A stretch of 14,266 nucleotides of DNA from Bryobacterales bacterium (GTDB lineage: Bacteria; Acidobacteriota; Terriglobia; Bryobacterales; Bryobacteraceae): the NCBI GenBank assembly GCA_025353235.1, contig JANXQZ010000224.1, positions 1 to 14,266 of the forward strand, in the 5' to 3' direction. Position numbers and translations under genes: made by a program. Position 1 is the first letter of the stretch. Every line of letters begins with the position of its first letter. Positions 14,180 through 14,266 of the stretch are shown here, in pieces. Below the pieces are notes generated by a model. It worked only from the letters and a program-made list of their open reading frames with translations. It searched no databases and was not told the DNA's origin.

Positions 14180-14266
14180 CTTACAGAAGACCTCATGCGA
14201 GTTACTCGGGCTTCACTTGGCGCGTGCTGCGTGGTACACGGGATATATGATCTCCGGCATCGGCGA

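Overview
The window is a typical bacterial stretch: about 57-58 % GC by eye, densely coded, with short intergenic gaps and no rRNA, tRNA, CRISPR array or insertion sequence that I can see. Several traits suggest a soil-type Acidobacteriota (Solibacter/Bryobacter-like) genome: the acidobacterial feel of several secreted and small conserved proteins, the NtrC-type two-component pair with a proline-rich lipoprotein, and GC-rich dispersed intergenic repeats. This placement rests on protein style and memory, not on a database search.

Layout. (1) 162-3271, plus strand: urease structural genes ureA, ureB and ureC, tightly coupled, then a 99-base structured gap and ureG. ureD, ureE and ureF are not in the window. 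UreG has a His-rich C-terminal tail. (2) 3287-5292, minus strand: a three-helix membrane protein overlapping a membrane-anchored protein with a catalytically dead JAB/MPN domain, followed by a secreted fasciclin-domain protein that converges on ureG. (3) 5342-7758: a secreted SMP-30/gluconolactonase-type protein, a convergent small secreted Cys protein, a small conserved protein of unknown function and a PhzF-family isomerase. (4) 7759-8810: a gene-poor stretch with a repeat copy and a probable frameshifted small gene, then a brnT-brnA toxin-antitoxin pair on the minus strand. (5) 8924-12798, plus strand: a sigma-54-dependent NtrC-family response regulator, its membrane histidine kinase and a proline-rich lipoprotein, coupled as one operon. 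(6) 12832-14042, minus strand: a small coiled-coil protein preceded by a good sigma-54 (-24/-12) promoter, and an OmpA-like peptidoglycan-binding lipoprotein ending in a strong hairpin terminator.

How the parts may work together. UreABC is the complete apo-urease with all nickel ligands and the carbamylated lysine. UreG supplies the GTPase for nickel insertion, but its partners must be encoded elsewhere. The regulator/kinase operon would sense an envelope signal and activate sigma-54 promoters. The only convincing sigma-54 promoter I found lies just beyond the operon's 3' end, in front of the small coiled-coil gene, making that gene a candidate target. The envelope theme (lipoprotein, OmpA-like protein, kinase periplasmic domain) is consistent across the right half.

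Most notable for a second look: the sigma-54 site, a dispersed repeat whose two head-to-head copies form the palindrome between ureC and ureG (third copy at 7781), the degenerate JAMM motif, the missing urease accessory genes, and start codons placed 7-8 bases after a -10-like box, which suggests leaderless transcripts. I did not find a clearly new multi-gene system.
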